DNA of 64,000 nt, from NCBI RefSeq assembly GCF_001699815.1, contig NZ_MCGB01000086.1:62001-126000 (forward strand), given 5' to 3'. Of this stretch, positions 9,222-19,715 are shown one piece after another. The position numbers were made by a program, and so were the translations under genes. Positions within the stretch are counted from its first letter, which is position 1. Each line of letters starts with the position of its first letter. This stretch comes from Ralstonia pickettii (GTDB taxonomy: Bacteria; Pseudomonadota; Gammaproteobacteria; Burkholderiales; Burkholderiaceae). The notes under the pieces are model-generated. The model was not told where the DNA came from. It saw nothing but the letters and a program-made list of their open reading frames with translations, and ran no database searches.

Positions 9222-10160
9222 TTATGCGGCTTCACTCAGGCCGCGGCCCGCGCGCGCCTCACTGTGCTTGACCTCCATCGCTTGGGCCAGCATGTAGTCG
9301 ATGAACGTGCGGACCTTCGTTGGCAGGAACTTGCGGCTCGGGTACACCAGCGACAGCGACCGCTGCGGCAGCTTGTACTGCGGCAGCAAGCGCACCAGCC
9401 GTCCGGACTCCAGATCCGGCCGGGCCATGTACGACGACAGAATCGCGATGCCCATGTCGGCGAGCACGGCACGGTGCATCAGTTCGGCATTGCTGGTGAC
9501 GAGTGAGGGCTGCACCGGCACCGAAATCGACTGGCCGTCGGCGGTGCTCATCTCCCATTCGTGACGCAGTTGCGGGTGCCACATCGCAATGACGCGGTGC
9601 TCGGCAATATCTTCGGCGCGCTGCGGCGTGGAATGCTGGCGGAGGTAGGCCGGCGTGGCGGCCATGACCATCTCGGCGGAAATCATGCGGCGCGCCACCA
9701 GGTGCGAGCCGAGGCCGAGCTCCGAGACCATGATGCCGACGTCGCGGCCATCCTCGACGATGTCGATGGGGCGATCGGACAGCGCCACGTCAAACGTGAC
9801 CTCGGGATAAAGCTGCTGGAAGCGCGCGAGCAGCATCGGTAGCACGTGTAGCCCGAACATGACGGGGGCGACGATGCGCAGACCGCCGACCAGCGCCTGG
9901 CTGCGCGAGGTGGCGAGCGATTCCGCCTCGTCAATGTCGAGCAGGATCTGCGCACAGCGCTGCAGGTAGGTTTCGCCCACGTCGGTCAGCGACAGGCTGC
10001 GCGTGGTGCGGTTGAGCAGGCGCGTGCCGAGATGCGCCTCAAGGTCGGCCACGTAACGCGTGACCACGGCATTGCTCATCGACAGATGCTGGGCCGCCCG
10101 GGCGAAGCTGCCAAGCTCCACCACCTTGGAAAACACCCGCATCGACTGCAAACGATCCAT
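9222..10160 (-). CDS. LysR-family transcriptional regulator
   Basis: A 312-residue regulator with an N-terminal winged helix-turn-helix (MDRLQSMRVFSKVVELGSFARAAQ through LLNRTTRSLSLTD) and a periplasmic-binding-protein-like effector domain. The N-terminus resembles the AaeR/CrgA subgroup. It is divergent from an acyl-CoA ligase gene across a 452-bp gap, the classic arrangement for a LysR regulator and its target, so control of that ligase and of itself is likely but inferred. The effector is unknown. Confidence 0.9.
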   Translation of the reverse strand: MDRLQSMRVFSKVVELGSFARAAQHLSMSNAVVTRYVADLEAHLGTRLLNRTTRSLSLTDVGETYLQRCAQILLDIDEAESLATSRSQALVGGLRIVAPVMFGLHVLPMLLARFQQLYPEVTFDVALSDRPIDIVEDGRDVGIMVSELGLGSHLVARRMISAEMVMAATPAYLRQHSTPQRAEDIAEHRVIAMWHPQLRHEWEMSTADGQSISVPVQPSLVTSNAELMHRAVLADMGIAILSSYMARPDLESGRLVRLLPQYKLPQRSLSLVYPSRKFLPTKVRTFIDYMLAQAMEVKHSEARAGRGLSEAA

Positions 10161-10612
10161 TCCAGCCTCTCACATAATTTGTTGTCAAAAATAGAACAAA
10201 TCTGTCATGACGGCAAATATTTAATATTGTCACAAGCAATTCACTGCCTAGGAGCGATCCTTGAATGTGAGCACACGCTCATGTGAGAATGCCGACGCAA
10301 TTTGCGTTTGCGATGTTTCATTGCCGGGGCTGCGTATCCGACTTCTCACCGATTGACGCAACAGCTGATTTGCGCCGAGACTCTATACCGAACGGTAGAT
10401 TTTTGTGGGATTCGTCTTGCGCGAGGTTAGGTTCGGCCCAAATCGTGGGTGGAACAGGGTCTTGCGCAAATCGGTGCGGCGGTAGCCAGACGGCTTCGCC
10501 ATACTCAAATGATGGATGCCGCGAACCCTGACCCGCATGAGCGCCCCGCAACGAGGGCAGCCATCACGGCCGATGTATCGCCCCGCGATGCCGGCGGCCG
10601 AGGAGACACCAC
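10161..10612. other. Divergent intergenic region between the LysR and ligase genes
   Basis: This 452-bp gap holds no convincing gene. The 60-70 bp next to the LysR gene are AT-rich and probably hold its promoter. Two short inverted repeats stand out: TGAGC-acac-GCTCA at 10268-10281 and TACCG-AA-CGGTA at 10386-10397. The last 80 bp before the ligase are GC-rich. Confidence 0.6.
10386..10397. promoter_or_regulatory. Short inverted repeat, possible operator
   Basis: TACCG-AA-CGGTA, perfect 5-bp arms in the LysR-ligase gap. The shape resembles TetR-family operators, but there is no TetR gene nearby to bind it. Could be chance. Confidence 0.3.
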
Positions 10613-12301
10613 ATGACCATCCAGAACCGCGAACCGGTCAATTATCTGGCAGGCGAGATGCCGCTGCACCGGTATTGCGCCCACCATGCGCAGCAAACGC
10701 CCGAGCGCATCGCCCTGTTGTGGTACGGCCGCACGATCTGCTGGCGCGAGCTGGATCAGGCCTCGACGCGGCTGGCGGTGCAGTTGCAGCGGCTGGGCGT
10801 GACGCGTGGCGATCGCGTTGCACTGTTTCTGCACAACTGCCCGCAAGCCATCATTGCCCATCTGGCCACGGCCAAGCTGGGTGGCATCGTCGTGCCGTGC
10901 GGGCCGCTGTCGCGTCAACACGAGCTGCGCGACCAACTGACCGATTCTGGCGCCAAGATTCTGGTGGCCGCGGCAGACCTGATGCCGATCGTCGAGGCCG
11001 CCCGGCCCGGCACGTCGGTCATGACCGTCATCACGACGCGCTATGCCGATCTGCAGCCCGCGCAGCCGGCCTGCCGCAAGGCGCTGGCCGTGCCGCCCGA
11101 ACTGATTGCCGCCGATGCCTCGTCGGCGCCGCCGCTCAAGAACAAGCCGGGCGCCGCGCAGCTTGACCTGATGCAGCTGATGGCTGAGCCCGTGGATGTG
11201 GCTGAGCGCAACGCCGTGGCGGCTATCCAGGTGAGCCTGGATGACGTCGCGCTGATGGTCTACACCTCCGGCACCACCGGCCGCCCGAAGGGCGCCATGC
11301 TCACGCATCGCAACGCACTGTACAAGACCGCCGTCACGGTGCAGGTCAGCGGCATCCACGCCTCGGACGTGATGCTGGCGGTGGCGCCGCTGTCTCATAT
11401 CGCCGGCATGCTGATGGGCATGAACGTGATGCTGTATTCCGGCGCGACGACCATCCTGCTCTATCGGTTCGATCCCCTGGCGGTGCTGCAGGCCATTGAC
11501 CGCTACCGCGTGACACGCTGGTACAGCATGACGCCAATGAACCTCGCGGTCATGGCGCATCCGGACGCGGCGCAGTACCGCATGGAATCCTTGGTGGCCA
11601 ACCCGTGCACCAGCTTCGGCGTCACGCTGACAGAAGCGATTGCCGAGCAGTGGCGTGCCTTTGCCGGCCCGCAGTGCCGCATCTACGAAGCCGCCTATGG
11701 CCTGTCGGAAACCCACACCTGCGACGCCATCACGCCCGCCGATGCCCCGCGCTGGGGTTGGCACGGCAAGATCGTCCCGCAGACTGAGGTGCGCATCGTC
11801 GACCCGCATACCGGCGCTGAACTGCCACCCGGCCAGGCTGGCGAAATCACCATCCGCAGCCCCGGCGTGTTCCGTGGCTACTGGCAGCGAGACGAGGCCA
11901 CGCGCGCCGTCCTGCACAACGGCTTTCTGCGCACCGGCGACATCGGCCAGGTCTCGCCCGACGGCTACCTTCAATGGCAGGGCCGCATCAAGGAAATGAT
12001 CAAGGTGTCGGGCTACAGCGTGTTTCCGGAAGAGGTCGAGGCGCTGCTGTCGCGCCATCCGGGCATCCGCCAAGTGGCCGTGACGCCCATCCCCGATCCC
12101 GAAAAAGGCGAGGTCGTCTGCGCGCACGTGGTGCCGATGACCGGTGTAACGCTCTCGGAAGCCGAACTGATTGCCTGGTCGCGCGACAACATGGCGCCGT
12201 ATAAGGTGCCGCGGCGCGTGAAGTTCCATGAGGCGCTGCCGGCTACCGCGACGGGCAAGGTGCTGCGAAGGTTGTTGCGCGAAGACGCCATCGCCGCGTG
12301 A
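10613..12301 (+). CDS. AMP-forming acyl-CoA synthetase / ligase (CaiC-like)
   Basis: A 562-residue member of the ANL superfamily, which activates a carboxylic acid as an acyl-AMP and passes it to CoA. The phosphate-binding loop is YTSGTTGRPKGAMLTH. The motif YGLSET, the hinge TGDIG...GRIKEMIKVSGYSVFPEEVE and the C-terminal catalytic lysine in TATGKVLRR are all present. The substrate could be a medium- or long-chain fatty acid or an aromatic acid; the sequence does not decide. It stands alone, divergent from a LysR regulator, and ends at a bidirectional terminator. The GTG/ATG choice is not in doubt: GGAGACACC precedes the ATG. Confidence 0.85.
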   Translation: MTIQNREPVNYLAGEMPLHRYCAHHAQQTPERIALLWYGRTICWRELDQASTRLAVQLQRLGVTRGDRVALFLHNCPQAIIAHLATAKLGGIVVPCGPLSRQHELRDQLTDSGAKILVAAADLMPIVEAARPGTSVMTVITTRYADLQPAQPACRKALAVPPELIAADASSAPPLKNKPGAAQLDLMQLMAEPVDVAERNAVAAIQVSLDDVALMVYTSGTTGRPKGAMLTHRNALYKTAVTVQVSGIHASDVMLAVAPLSHIAGMLMGMNVMLYSGATTILLYRFDPLAVLQAIDRYRVTRWYSMTPMNLAVMAHPDAAQYRMESLVANPCTSFGVTLTEAIAEQWRAFAGPQCRIYEAAYGLSETHTCDAITPADAPRWGWHGKIVPQTEVRIVDPHTGAELPPGQAGEITIRSPGVFRGYWQRDEATRAVLHNGFLRTGDIGQVSPDGYLQWQGRIKEMIKVSGYSVFPEEVEALLSRHPGIRQVAVTPIPDPEKGEVVCAHVVPMTGVTLSEAELIAWSRDNMAPYKVPRRVKFHEALPATATGKVLRRLLREDAIAA

Positions 12302-12305
12302 AAGC

Positions 12306-12336
12306 AAAACGGCCGCCAGAATTGGGCGGCCGTTTT
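12306..12336. terminator. Bidirectional intrinsic terminator
   Basis: A perfect 12-bp stem (AAAACGGCCGCC / GGCGGCCGTTTT) with a 7-nt loop lies between the converging ligase and rodA genes. The A and T runs on the two sides let it work in both directions. Confidence 0.9.
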
Positions 12337-12337
12337 G

Positions 12338-13489
12338 TCAGGTCTGCACGAAGCGTTTCTGTCGGGCGATGCTCATCAGGATGCCGATGCCCATGCCCAG
12401 CGTGACAAGCGCCGTCCCCCCATAACTGATGAGCGGCAGCGGCACCCCCACGACAGGCAGGATGCCGCTCACCATGCCCATGTTGACGAAGGCGTAGGTG
12501 AAGAAGATCAGCGTGATGGACCCGGCGAGCAGGCGCCCGAACAGCGTGCCCGCATTGGCGGCAATAAACAGCCCACGCAGAACCAGCAGCAGATACAGGA
12601 ACAGCAGCACGCCGTTGCCGACCAGCCCGAATTCCTCCGAGTACACCGCGAAGATGAAGTCGGTGTGCTTCTCGGGGATGAACTCAAGGTGGGTTTGCGT
12701 GCCCTTCAGCCACCCCTTGCCCGTCACGCCGCCCGAGCCGATGGCAATGATCGACTGGATGGTGTGGAAGCCCTTACCGAGCGGGTCGGTGGTCGGGTCG
12801 AGCAGCGTACAGACGCGGTGTTGCTGGTAATCGTGCAGGATCGGCCAGTTCACGCCCGGTGCGCAGATGCGCGATTCGAACGACACCACCAGCGTGATCG
12901 CCGTGACAGCAATGACCAGCACCGGCACGATCAGCCGCCAAGACAGCCCGGCGAAGTAGATCACGTAGATGCCTGCCGCCAGCACCAGCAGCGCGGTGCC
13001 CAGGTCGGGCTGTTTGGCAATCAACCCCACGGGAATCAGCAGCAGCAGGGCGGCCGCCAGATAGTCGTACCAGTGGATCACGCCCTCGCGCTTCTGGAAG
13101 TACCACGCCAGCATGAGCGGCATGGCGATCTTCATGATCTCGGAAGGCTGTACCACCACGCCGATATTGAGCCACCGCCGCGCGCCCTTGCGGATCAGCC
13201 CGAACGCCGCCACGCCAATCAACAACGCCACGCCGACGGTGTAGAGCGGCACCGCAAAGCGCATCAGCGTCTGCTGCGGCAGGTTGGCGATGATCCACAT
13301 CAGCACGAACGACAGCAGGATGTTGCGGACCTGGTCTTCCACCCGGCCCGGCATGTCGATGGCGGCCGAGTACAGCGCGACCAATCCCGTGCCGAGCAGC
13401 AGGAAGACGATCAGCGCCAGCGGGCCATCGAAGCCGGTGAAAAGCGATTTGATGACGTTGAATATGCGGCGCTTGTCCAGTTTGTCCAT
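12338..13489 (-). CDS. rodA: Peptidoglycan glycosyltransferase RodA
   Basis: A 383-residue SEDS-family inner-membrane protein that polymerises glycan strands from lipid II together with PBP2 during rod elongation. The start MDKLDKRRIFNVIKSL leads into about ten membrane segments. SEDS signatures are present: GARRWLNIGVVVQPSEIMKI, KQPDLGTALLV, EKHTDFIFAVYSEEFG and LPLISYGGTA. The reading frame is open far upstream on this strand, but that part is antiphase to mrdA; the ATG 23 bp after the mrdA stop is the family start. It is the last gene of the mre operon. Confidence 0.97.
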   Translation of the reverse strand: MDKLDKRRIFNVIKSLFTGFDGPLALIVFLLLGTGLVALYSAAIDMPGRVEDQVRNILLSFVLMWIIANLPQQTLMRFAVPLYTVGVALLIGVAAFGLIRKGARRWLNIGVVVQPSEIMKIAMPLMLAWYFQKREGVIHWYDYLAAALLLLIPVGLIAKQPDLGTALLVLAAGIYVIYFAGLSWRLIVPVLVIAVTAITLVVSFESRICAPGVNWPILHDYQQHRVCTLLDPTTDPLGKGFHTIQSIIAIGSGGVTGKGWLKGTQTHLEFIPEKHTDFIFAVYSEEFGLVGNGVLLFLYLLLVLRGLFIAANAGTLFGRLLAGSITLIFFTYAFVNMGMVSGILPVVGVPLPLISYGGTALVTLGMGIGILMSIARQKRFVQT

Positions 13490-13512
13490 GGCGAGATCCT
13501 CAAGCGCAAATA

Positions 13513-15918
13513 TCAGGGCGCGGCCGGCTTGGAGGCCGGTTTCTGCGCGGGCTTCGGTGCCGGCTTGTTGCCCGGCTTGGTGTCCTTCGCACCCTTTGGC
13601 GTGGTCGCTGGAGCCGAAGCCGGTGCGGCAGCGTTGCCCCGTCCGCGCGGTGGCAGTTCGGGCGCCGGTTGTGCATGCGACAGCGCTTGCAGCACCTGGG
13701 CGTCCAGGGTGGCCGGGGCGACGGCTTCGGCGCTGGTGCCAGCCTCGCGCAGGGCCGGGGCTACCAGGTCCGGCGACAGCGGCGGCACACCGCGTGTGGT
13801 GCCCCCTGCCACCGACGACGCGGCCGGCGCCGAAGCGGCGGCCACTGCACTGGCGGCGGAGGCTGCCACGCCCGAAGCAGCAGCGACCCCGGATGCCGGC
13901 TCTGCGGTCACCTGCGGCGCAGCCGTCGCGCTGGCGATGGTGGCCGTCTTGCCGGTCGAGAACACACTGGGCGTATCCACCGGCGGTTGCTGCTGGGGCT
14001 TCGGTGCGGTGGCGGCCAGTTCCGCAGGCCACTTGCCGGTCAGGTAATAGTCCATGACCGCGCGTGCGATGGGTGCGGCCGATGCGGCACCAAAGCCGGC
14101 GTTTTCCACGATCAGCGCCAGCGCGATCTTCGGATGGTCCGCCGGTGCGAAAGCCTCGAACAGCGCATGGTCGCGCTTGTTTTCGGGAATGGCGTGGTGG
14201 TTGTACTTCTCGTTCTTGCCCAGCGAGTACACCTGCGCCGTACCGGTCTTGCCCGCCGACACGTACTGCGCGCCGATGAACGCCTTGGCCGCCGTGCCGG
14301 CCTGGTTCACGCCCACCATGGCGCGCTTGATCACGTCGATGTTCGCCTGCTTGAGCGGAATCCGGTAGCTCTCGGTCGGCACCGTCAGCGCACGCGACTT
14401 GGACAGCGAATCTTCGACCGCCTTTACCAGGTGGGGCTTCATCACCACGCCGTTGTTGGCCAGCGTCGAAATCGCATGCGCGAGCTGCAGGATGGTGAAG
14501 TTGTTGTAGCCCTGGCCGATGCCCAGCGAGATGGTTTCGCCGTCGTACCACTTCTGCTGCTCGGGGCGCTTGTAGGCTTTGCGCTTCCAGTCGGTGGACG
14601 GCAGGATGCCGGTGCGCTCGCCCTCGATGTCGATGCCCGTCACCTGCCCGAAGCCGAACGGCTTCATGAAATCGTGGATGGCATTGACGCCCATGTCGTT
14701 GGCGAGCCGGTAATAATACGTGTCGCACGACGCCACGATGGAGCGGTACATGTCGACCCAGCCGTGCCCGCCCGGCACGTCGTCGCGGAAGGTGTGGTTG
14801 CCGAGCGTGAACGAGCCCGGATCAGCCATGCCCCACTGCGGCGTGCGCTTGCCCAGCTCCAGCGCGCCCAGCGCCATGAACGGCTTGTACGTCGAGCCCG
14901 GCGGATACGTGCCGCGCAGTGGCCGGTTCAGCAGCGGCTTGTCCGGCGAGTTGTTCAGTTCGCCCCAAGTCGTGCTGTCGATACCCTCAATGAACAGGTT
15001 CGGATCGAACGTCGGCTTGGAGACAAAGGCCAGGATGTCGCCCGTCTCTGGCTCGATCGCCACCAGCGCCCCGCGCCGGTTGCCGAAGAGCTGCTCGGCC
15101 AGCCGCTGCAGGTTGATGTCGAGCGACAGGATCAGGTTGTTGCCCGGCGTTGCCTGTGAGGTCGACAGCGTCCGGATCGGCCGGCCGCCCGCGCTCACCT
15201 CCACCTCTTCGTAGCCGGTCAGGCCGTGCAGCTCGGTCTCGTAGCTCTGCTCGATGCCGACCTTGCCGATGTACTCCGTGCCGCTGTAGTTGTTGGAATC
15301 CTTGCGCGGGTCATACGTCACGCCAGGCTGGCTGTTGGCATCGCTCATGTTGTCGATGCGGTCCAGGTCGCGCTCGGAGATGCGCCCGATGTAGCCGATC
15401 ACGTGCGACGCCGATTCGCCAAGCGGGTATTGGCGGAACAGCCGCGCATGCACGTCCACGCCCGGAAAGCGGAAACGCTGCGCCGAGAAGCGCGCGACTT
15501 CCTGGTCCGTCAGCTGACTGCGGATCGGCAGACTTTCGAAGCTGCGCGCGTCTTCCATCAGGCGCTTGAAGCGGCGGCGGTCGCGCGGCTGGATATCGAC
15601 GACCTGGGCAAGCTGGTCGATCGTGTTGTCGAGCGTGTCCTGCAGCTTGGACGGCGTGATCTCCAGCGTGTAGGCCGAATAGTTGCGCGCCAGCACCACG
15701 CCGTTGCGGTCCATGATGATGCCGCGGTTGGGCTCGATGGGCGCGACCGAGATGCGGTTGTCTTCCGCCTTGGCCGAGTACTGCTCGTGCTTGACCTGCT
15801 GCAGCCAGAAGAAACGCGCCAGCAGCAGCCCGAAGCAGATGAGCACGAACAGGGCGGCCGCCGCCAGCCGCAGGCGGAAGCGCGACAGCTCCTGTTCGAC
15901 GTTGCGGATTTCGGTCAT
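13513..15918 (-). CDS. mrdA: Penicillin-binding protein 2 with long C-terminal tail
   Basis: An 801-residue class B transpeptidase for cell elongation. An N-terminal anchor (AAALFVLICFGLLLARFFWL) is followed by the pedestal domain and the transpeptidase domain. The catalytic serine is in PPGSTYKPF, the second motif is SCD in IVASCDTYYYR (SxN variant), and the third is KTGTAQV. Typical PBP2 proteins are about 630 residues long; here about 150 extra residues rich in Ala, Pro and Lys follow the domain, ending in a KPAPKPAQKPASKP-type repeat. It partners with RodA, whose gene follows directly. Confidence 0.97.
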   Translation of the reverse strand: MTEIRNVEQELSRFRLRLAAAALFVLICFGLLLARFFWLQQVKHEQYSAKAEDNRISVAPIEPNRGIIMDRNGVVLARNYSAYTLEITPSKLQDTLDNTIDQLAQVVDIQPRDRRRFKRLMEDARSFESLPIRSQLTDQEVARFSAQRFRFPGVDVHARLFRQYPLGESASHVIGYIGRISERDLDRIDNMSDANSQPGVTYDPRKDSNNYSGTEYIGKVGIEQSYETELHGLTGYEEVEVSAGGRPIRTLSTSQATPGNNLILSLDINLQRLAEQLFGNRRGALVAIEPETGDILAFVSKPTFDPNLFIEGIDSTTWGELNNSPDKPLLNRPLRGTYPPGSTYKPFMALGALELGKRTPQWGMADPGSFTLGNHTFRDDVPGGHGWVDMYRSIVASCDTYYYRLANDMGVNAIHDFMKPFGFGQVTGIDIEGERTGILPSTDWKRKAYKRPEQQKWYDGETISLGIGQGYNNFTILQLAHAISTLANNGVVMKPHLVKAVEDSLSKSRALTVPTESYRIPLKQANIDVIKRAMVGVNQAGTAAKAFIGAQYVSAGKTGTAQVYSLGKNEKYNHHAIPENKRDHALFEAFAPADHPKIALALIVENAGFGAASAAPIARAVMDYYLTGKWPAELAATAPKPQQQPPVDTPSVFSTGKTATIASATAAPQVTAEPASGVAAASGVAASAASAVAAASAPAASSVAGGTTRGVPPLSPDLVAPALREAGTSAEAVAPATLDAQVLQALSHAQPAPELPPRGRGNAAAPASAPATTPKGAKDTKPGNKPAPKPAQKPASKPAAP

Positions 15919-15960
15919 GCCAGGTGAGGGCGAATAGCGGGGCGCATCAGGTCGGCCGCC

Positions 15961-16473
15961 TTAGATGGGCCGGGTTTCGTCGACGCTCTCCGGGCGACGC
16001 TGCGGCGCCAGCAAGAAGGCGTTGGCGAACGGCCACAGGGCGGCTTCGATCAGCGGCGGCAGGATGACCTGCCAGTCCGGCAGGTGCGCGCCCATCAGCA
16101 GACGGATGACGATCGGTACGGCGTGCGCCAGCACCAGCAGCGGCAGCACATGCAGCGCCTGCGACAGCACCGTGAACCACAGCACGCGCCGGTGAATCGT
16201 GATCGCGAAGTACGACAGCATCGTGTACGCCATCGCATGTTCGCCAAGCAGGCGCGCTTCGTGCACGTCCATCAACAGGCCCAGCAGGAAAGCCACCACC
16301 ATGCCCACGCGGCGCGGCTGATGGATGTTCCAGAACACCAGCACCAGTGCCACCAGATCGGGAATCCACTGCATGTGGCCCCACGGCATCAGGTTGAACA
16401 GGAACGCCAGCACGAAGCTGAAAGCGATGAAGCCAGGGTTGACCGGGCGCAGCAGATATTGGGGCGAGTTCAT
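15961..16473 (-). CDS. mreD: Rod shape-determining protein MreD
   Basis: A 170-residue integral membrane protein with five or six hydrophobic segments, a member of the elongasome that bridges MreC and the membrane. The family-like start MNSPQYLLRPVNPGFIAFSF is used; the open frame continues 56 codons upstream over mreC, but that part is a low-complexity shadow. It lies 16 bp after mreC and 42 bp before mrdA, consistent with one transcript. Confidence 0.95.
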   Translation of the reverse strand: MNSPQYLLRPVNPGFIAFSFVLAFLFNLMPWGHMQWIPDLVALVLVFWNIHQPRRVGMVVAFLLGLLMDVHEARLLGEHAMAYTMLSYFAITIHRRVLWFTVLSQALHVLPLLVLAHAVPIVIRLLMGAHLPDWQVILPPLIEAALWPFANAFLLAPQRRPESVDETRPI

Positions 16474-16489
16474 GATCGATGGCCTCGCT

Positions 16490-17536
16490 TCAGCGTTTTT
16501 GCGCTGAATCGGTGTCCAGCGGATTGCCGTCGGCGTCGGTCGGGCGCGGTGGCGGGGCGTTTTCGTCGGCTGCGGGCGCGGGTGCCGGCACATTGGCTTC
16601 GGCGGCGGCGCGTGCGGCGCGGTCCTTTTCTTCGCGGGCATCGCGGGCAGCGTTCTTGCCTTTGGCTGCGGGCGGCGGCGACAGATCCGTCGGCGGCGGG
16701 AAGCCCGATTCGTACTTCACGATCAGCAGGTGCCGGTTGCTGCGGATGCCGGCCACCGGCTCGCAGATCACGCGCGAGAACGCGGTATCAGCCTTGCGCT
16801 CGATTTGCGAAATGCGCGCCACCGGCAGGCCCGCCGGATAGACCCCGTCCAGCCCCGACGTCACGAGCAGGTCGCCCTGCTGCAGATCCGCCGAGGCGGC
16901 CATGAAGCGCAGGTCCAGCGCGCCCGGTCGGGCACCGCCAAAGGCGACGCTGCGCAGGCCGTTGCGCACCACCTCCACGGGGATCGACTGGTCCTTGTCG
17001 GTTAGCAGCGTGACTTGCGATTCGAACAGCGACGCGCGCGTCACCTGGCCGACCACGCCGCGGTCATCGATGACCGGGTAGCCGGCGCGCACGCCGTCCT
17101 TCGAGCCGCGATCGATCACGATGCGCTGCGTATAAGGGTCACGTGCTTCGTAGAGGACTTCCGCCGCCACCGTGGGCACCGCCGCGTGCTGCTTCAGATT
17201 GAGCAGCGTGCGCAGATTGCGGTTCTCGGCTTCGAGCTGCGAGGCGCGCAGCGATTGCTGCGCCTGGGCAACCGCCGATTCGCGCAGGTTGCGGTTATCG
17301 ACGGCCAGCCTGGTGGACGATTGGGTGTAATCGAGCGCGGCGCGTGCCGTATCGCGTGGAATCAGCACCAGGCGCTCGACGGGGTACAGGATGACCGACA
17401 CGACTTGCCGGACTACACCCAGCACGGACATGCGGGCATCGATCACCAGCAAGGCAAGTGCAAGCGCGAGCAAAGCGACCAGCCGCGCGGTGGCGGACGG
17501 ACCCTGCTTGAAGAGGGGCGGCGGGGAGTAATCCAT
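16490..17536 (-). CDS. mreC: Rod shape-determining protein MreC
   Basis: A 348-residue bitopic protein. The membrane anchor is near residues 18-36 (LVALLALALALLVIDARM). A coiled coil follows (LAVDNRNLRESAVAQAQQ...LEAENRNLRTLLNL), then the two beta-barrel domains that contact PBP2. The C-terminal 65 residues are charged and Pro/Ala-rich, an extension common in Burkholderiales. Between mreB and this gene lie 239 bp without a coding sequence or clear terminator, so cotranscription is likely. Confidence 0.96.
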   Translation of the reverse strand: MDYSPPPLFKQGPSATARLVALLALALALLVIDARMSVLGVVRQVVSVILYPVERLVLIPRDTARAALDYTQSSTRLAVDNRNLRESAVAQAQQSLRASQLEAENRNLRTLLNLKQHAAVPTVAAEVLYEARDPYTQRIVIDRGSKDGVRAGYPVIDDRGVVGQVTRASLFESQVTLLTDKDQSIPVEVVRNGLRSVAFGGARPGALDLRFMAASADLQQGDLLVTSGLDGVYPAGLPVARISQIERKADTAFSRVICEPVAGIRSNRHLLIVKYESGFPPPTDLSPPPAAKGKNAARDAREEKDRAARAAAEANVPAPAPAADENAPPPRPTDADGNPLDTDSAQKR

Positions 17537-17775
17537 GACCCGGACGCTTCAAATGGGCACGGCAGACGCGTGACGGTCAACGTCAAGGTCAACGGCCTGC
17601 CGGCAACAGATTGGGTGTGGCGCTGGTGCGGTGCCCAAGCCCTGGGTGGGCGGAGCACGGTGCACCTGCGCGAGACGCATCTCAGCGGTCCGCGAAGGCG
17701 GCTGGCGTGACCACAACGGCAGTCACGAAATCGGTCGCAACAGCGGAACGCGGATCGGCGTGGCGCATGGTCCCG

Positions 17776-19112
<1,337 letters not shown>

Positions 19113-19165
19113 GTGACTGCACGAAGTCGCCTGCTGACTTAGAAATTTAGTCGGCAATCATACCT

Positions 19166-19171
19166 TATAAT
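19166..19171 (+). promoter_or_regulatory. -10 element upstream of gatC
   Basis: A perfect TATAAT about 150 bp before gatC, in an AT-rich patch. No good -35 sits 16-18 bp upstream, so strength and activation are unclear. Confidence 0.45.
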
Positions 19172-19317
19172 TCGAGCGTTTCGCGGGCGTTTGCCTCCAA
19201 TTTTGCGGCCAATCGGCACATCCGGGGCCCACCTGCGCGTGCGTTGCGCGCAGTACCCGTCGCTTGCCGCAGCCGCACATGCTGCCCGCCCGCCGCTGCA
19301 CTCACTGATCCACTCCG

Positions 19318-19617
19318 ATGGCACTCGAACTCTCCGACGTCAAACGCATCGCCCATCTCGCCCGTATCGAAGTCTCCGAAGGCGAGGCCGCGCAGACCCT
19401 CACGCAGCTCAACCAGTTTTTCTCGCTGGTCGAGCAGATGCAGGCCGTGGACACCACCGGCATCGAGCCGATGGCCCACCCGATCGAGCAGGTCCAGGCG
19501 CAAGCCCAGCGTCTGCGCGACGATGCCGTCACCGAGGCCGACCGCCGTGCGGACTACCAGCAATGCGCCCCGGCCACCGAGGCCGGCCTGTACCTTGTGC
19601 CCAAGGTGATCGAGTAA
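19318..19617 (+). CDS. gatC: Asp/Glu-tRNA amidotransferase subunit C
   Basis: A 99-residue subunit that holds GatA and GatB together in the complex converting misacylated Glu-tRNA(Gln) and/or Asp-tRNA(Asn) to the amide form. The start [21 protein letters not shown] and the end [10 protein letters not shown] are typical. It begins the gatCAB set, with gatA 98 bp downstream. Confidence 0.96.
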   Translation: MALELSDVKRIAHLARIEVSEGEAAQTLTQLNQFFSLVEQMQAVDTTGIEPMAHPIEQVQAQAQRLRDDAVTEADRRADYQQCAPATEAGLYLVPKVIE

Positions 19618-19715
19618 CCCGCGGTAATTCGCGTAAACGGCGCGTCCGCGCTTGTCTTGAGCCCACTCCATTCGACGTCGCCGGCCGCTGCCGGCAGCCC
19701 ATCCGAACGTATTCG

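Noticed and set aside
12335-14047. A 570-codon plus-strand frame across rodA and mrdA
   Set aside because: His/Gln/Arg-rich composition typical of an antisense shadow; the minus strand carries well-conserved cell-wall genes.
13490-14728. rodA frame open 413 codons upstream of its ATG, suggesting an mrdA-rodA fusion
   Set aside because: The upstream part is out of phase with mrdA, has no membrane segments and does not resemble any family; it is only an open shadow.
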